From the NCBI GenBank assembly GCA_947503365.1, contig CANNDT010000069.1, forward strand, positions 1 through 23,051: DNA of 23,051 bases. The letters run 5' to 3'. Each line of letters starts with the position of its first letter. The first letter of the stretch is position 1. The notes below the pieces were generated by a model. That model worked only from the letters and a program-made list of their open reading frames with translations, was not told the origin of the DNA and ran no database searches. Source of the stretch: CANNDT01 sp945876205 (GTDB lineage Bacteria > Acidobacteriota > Vicinamibacteria > Vicinamibacterales > UBA2999). The position numbers were made by a program, and so were the translations under genes. Of the stretch, positions 21,693 to 23,051 are shown piece by piece.

Positions 21693-22277
21693 CTAGCCGG
21701 TGCGAGGAGGAGTCTTCGGCGCGGACTCGGCCCCCGGTGGTTCGACGAAGGGCTCTACCGGGATGCGCTCATACCGCACCTCCAGGATCTTCAGATGCTC
21801 CGTCGTCCCCGGCGCGCGAAGGACTACCGAGTCGCCGGGTCCGGCCTTCGTCAACGCGCGGGCCAGTGGCGACATCCAACTGATGTAGTTGCGATCGAGA
21901 TCGACCTCGTCGAGGCCGACGATGCTCACGACCCGCTCGATTCCAGCGGCGTTGGCATAGCGCACGGTCGCGCCGAAGAAGACCTGCCGCGCCGCCCGTC
22001 CCACTCGCGGGGCTTCAGGGTCGACCACTTCCGCGGCATCGATGCGTTTGGTGAGAAAGCGAATCCGCCGGTCGATCTCGCGCAGCCGCCGTTTGCCGTA
22101 CTGATAGTCGGCGTTTTCGCTGCGATCGCCGTTACTTGCCGCCCAGGCCACCACCTGCGTCACCGCCCGCCGTTCCCTGGTGAGCAGGAACCGTCGCTCG
22201 TCGATGAGTCGCTGCAAGCCGATGGGTGTGATGTAGTTTTTCTTGACGACGGATTCTTTGGCGATCCCTTTGCTCAT
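21693..22277 (-). CDS. greB: Transcription elongation factor GreB
   Basis: 194 aa. The N-terminal coiled coil carries the GreB-type tip Asn-Gly-Asp51-Arg-Ser-Glu54-Asn-Ala-Asp-Tyr-Gln-Tyr, where Asp51 and Glu54 correspond to the acidic pair that stimulates transcript cleavage by stalled RNA polymerase. Next come Lys-Arg-Arg-Leu-Arg-Glu-Ile-Asp-Arg-Arg and the C-terminal FKBP-like domain (Val-Phe-Phe-Gly-Ala, Tyr-Ile-Ser, Ser-Pro-Leu-Ala-Arg-Ala-Leu). Both ends are longer than in the E. coli protein: about ten extra residues at the N-terminus and a Pro-rich tail of about 20. It is the intact member of the duplicated pair. No Shine-Dalgarno is evident before the ATG. Confidence 0.92.
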   Translation of the reverse strand: MSKGIAKESVVKKNYITPIGLQRLIDERRFLLTRERRAVTQVVAWAASNGDRSENADYQYGKRRLREIDRRIRFLTKRIDAAEVVDPEAPRVGRAARQVFFGATVRYANAAGIERVVSIVGLDEVDLDRNYISWMSPLARALTKAGPGDSVVLRAPGTTEHLKILEVRYERIPVEPFVEPPGAESAPKTPPRTG

Positions 22278-22472
22278 GCAGCTAGTAAGGGTACCCCCGA
22301 AGCCTTGGCGTCTTGGCCTCGAACGGCGACGTTACTAAGATAGCCGCACGGTCCGTCCGCGTATCGACGCATCTCGAGCTTCAGCCCAGCATGGAACGCC
22401 CTCGACGCACGGCGCGACCCTCGCAAGAGCCCTCAAGGCCCTTGGGCCGCGCCGGTCGTCGATTCTTAACCG

Positions 22473-23051
22473 CTAGCCAGCAATCGTGACGGTCGCCGTC
22501 GCCGTCGCCGACGCGCCCAGGTCGTACCCAGCGCCGTCGGTCAGCGTCACGATCACGGTTTCGGCGCCTTCGACCAGAGCATCGGTCGCCGGCACCACAA
22601 CTCGATCGGCCGTCGCCTGTCCCGCCAGAAACGTGACGGTGAGCGGCAGGGCCTCGTAGTCGGTGCCGTTCACCGCCGTGCCGGTCACCACGTAGGTGAC
22701 GGTCAGCGCAGACGCGGTGCTGCCGGTACGGGTGAAGCGGAAGGTGCCCGAGTCAGCACCGGTCTCGGCGGCTGCCGCGTCGGAAGCCGCCACGCTGACC
22801 ACAGGCAGCGCAGTCCCGTCCACGATGGTCACGGTTGCCGTCGCGGGCGCGCCGAGCGTGTAGGGCGTGACGGTGGTGAGCGCAAGGACGACCGTCTCGG
22901 AGACTTCGGCGAGGACATCCGCGATCGGCGTCACCGTCACGTCCACACTGGCCTGCCCGGCGGGAAACGTCGCCGTCAGGGGCACGTTCGTGTAATCCGT
23001 GCCGTTGGTCGCCGTGCCCGTCAGGGTGAAGGTCACCGTGAGGGGCGACGT
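22473..23051 (-). CDS. Calx-beta repeat protein, C-terminal part (runs off the window)
   Basis: The frame is open to the right edge, so only the last 192 residues or so are seen. They form two tandem Calx-beta repeats of roughly 100 residues, each with Thr-Gly-Thr-Ala-x-Asn-Gly-Thr-Asp-Tyr, Phe-x-Ala-Gly-Gln-Ala, and a Glu-x-x-Glu-Thr-Val strand before Tyr-x-Leu-Gly. Such repeats bind calcium in large surface or secreted proteins. The C-terminus ends with the last strand and has no sorting domain. A (GCCGTC)n microrepeat encodes the final Ala-Thr run. Composition is extremely Thr/Ala/Val rich. Confidence 0.88.
   Translation of the reverse strand, partial: TSPLTVTFTLTGTATNGTDYTNVPLTATFPAGQASVDVTVTPIADVLAEVSETVVLALTTVTPYTLGAPATATVTIVDGTALPVVSVAASDAAAAETGADSGTFRFTRTGSTASALTVTYVVTGTAVNGTDYEALPLTVTFLAGQATADRVVVPATDALVEGAETVIVTLTDGAGYDLGASATATATVTIAG

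Larger units (their letters stand above)
20817..22277. repeat. Segmental duplication, copy B (HDOD gene + intact greB)
   Basis: Counterpart of 18218-19396. Both copies keep the convergent order and a gap of six or seven bases between the two stop codons. The greB part is longer by about 280 bp because copy A suffered a deletion. Confidence 0.85.

Noticed and set aside
18218..22277. Insertion sequence or composite transposon
   Set aside because: The repeated blocks are direct and contain HDOD and greB genes, with no transposase, terminal inverted repeats or target-site duplication that I could see.
22421..22460. GGCCC-TT-GGGCC palindrome after the Calx-beta gene as terminator
   Set aside because: The stem is five base pairs and no U-tract follows in the minus-strand direction, so the evidence is too weak for a feature.

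Overview
The window is high-GC bacterial DNA, densely coded on both strands with short intergenic gaps. The gene families point to Acidobacteriota, most likely a Vicinamibacteria-type genome: an Oar-like TonB-dependent receptor with a carboxypeptidase-regulatory N-domain, several DUF6152 secreted proteins, amidohydrolases, HDOD proteins and dispersed hairpin repeats. This assignment comes from family content only; there is no rRNA or other marker gene. No tRNA, CRISPR array, transposase or phage gene was found.

Layout. (1) 1-6730: a G-quadruplex-type C-rich repeat; a DUF6152 gene; a convergent polytopic membrane protein; then a co-directional set of a secreted partner-family protein, a second DUF6152 protein and a large TonB-dependent receptor. 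(2) 6731-6889: an intergenic patch with an octamer repeat and three consecutive perfect hairpins. (3) 6890-13364: an aromatic-compound catabolism locus. A translationally coupled pair (MetE-like zinc methyltransferase and XylE-type extradiol dioxygenase) diverges from ligJ (4-oxalomesaconate hydratase), an aromatic-acid MFS permease, a DUF1932 NAD(P)-dependent oxidoreductase and a secreted SMP-30-type beta-propeller. (4) 13429-18194: three more DUF6152 genes and two more partner-family genes, with an HDOD remnant and a VKOR-thioredoxin fusion (disulfide formation) between them. (5) 18218-22277: a diverged segmental duplication of a convergent HDOD gene/greB pair. Copy A has a greB destroyed by a deletion of about 280 bp, copy B is intact, and an imidazolonepropionase-like amidohydrolase lies between the copies. 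(6) 22473-end: the C-terminal part of a Calx-beta repeat protein that runs off the window.

Two themes stand out. First, five DUF6152 proteins and three members of a second secreted family sit side by side in three separate clusters, one of them with a TonB-dependent receptor. All five DUF6152 precursors place His-His-Ser directly after the predicted signal-peptidase site and share a third invariant His (Pro-His), which suggests an N-terminal His metal site. Second, the aromatic locus pairs a LigJ whose metal-site residues are all present with a type I (VOC-fold) ring-cleavage enzyme instead of the usual LigAB type, plus a dehydrogenase and a possible lactonase from other families. It may encode a non-orthologous version of a 4,5-cleavage-type pathway.
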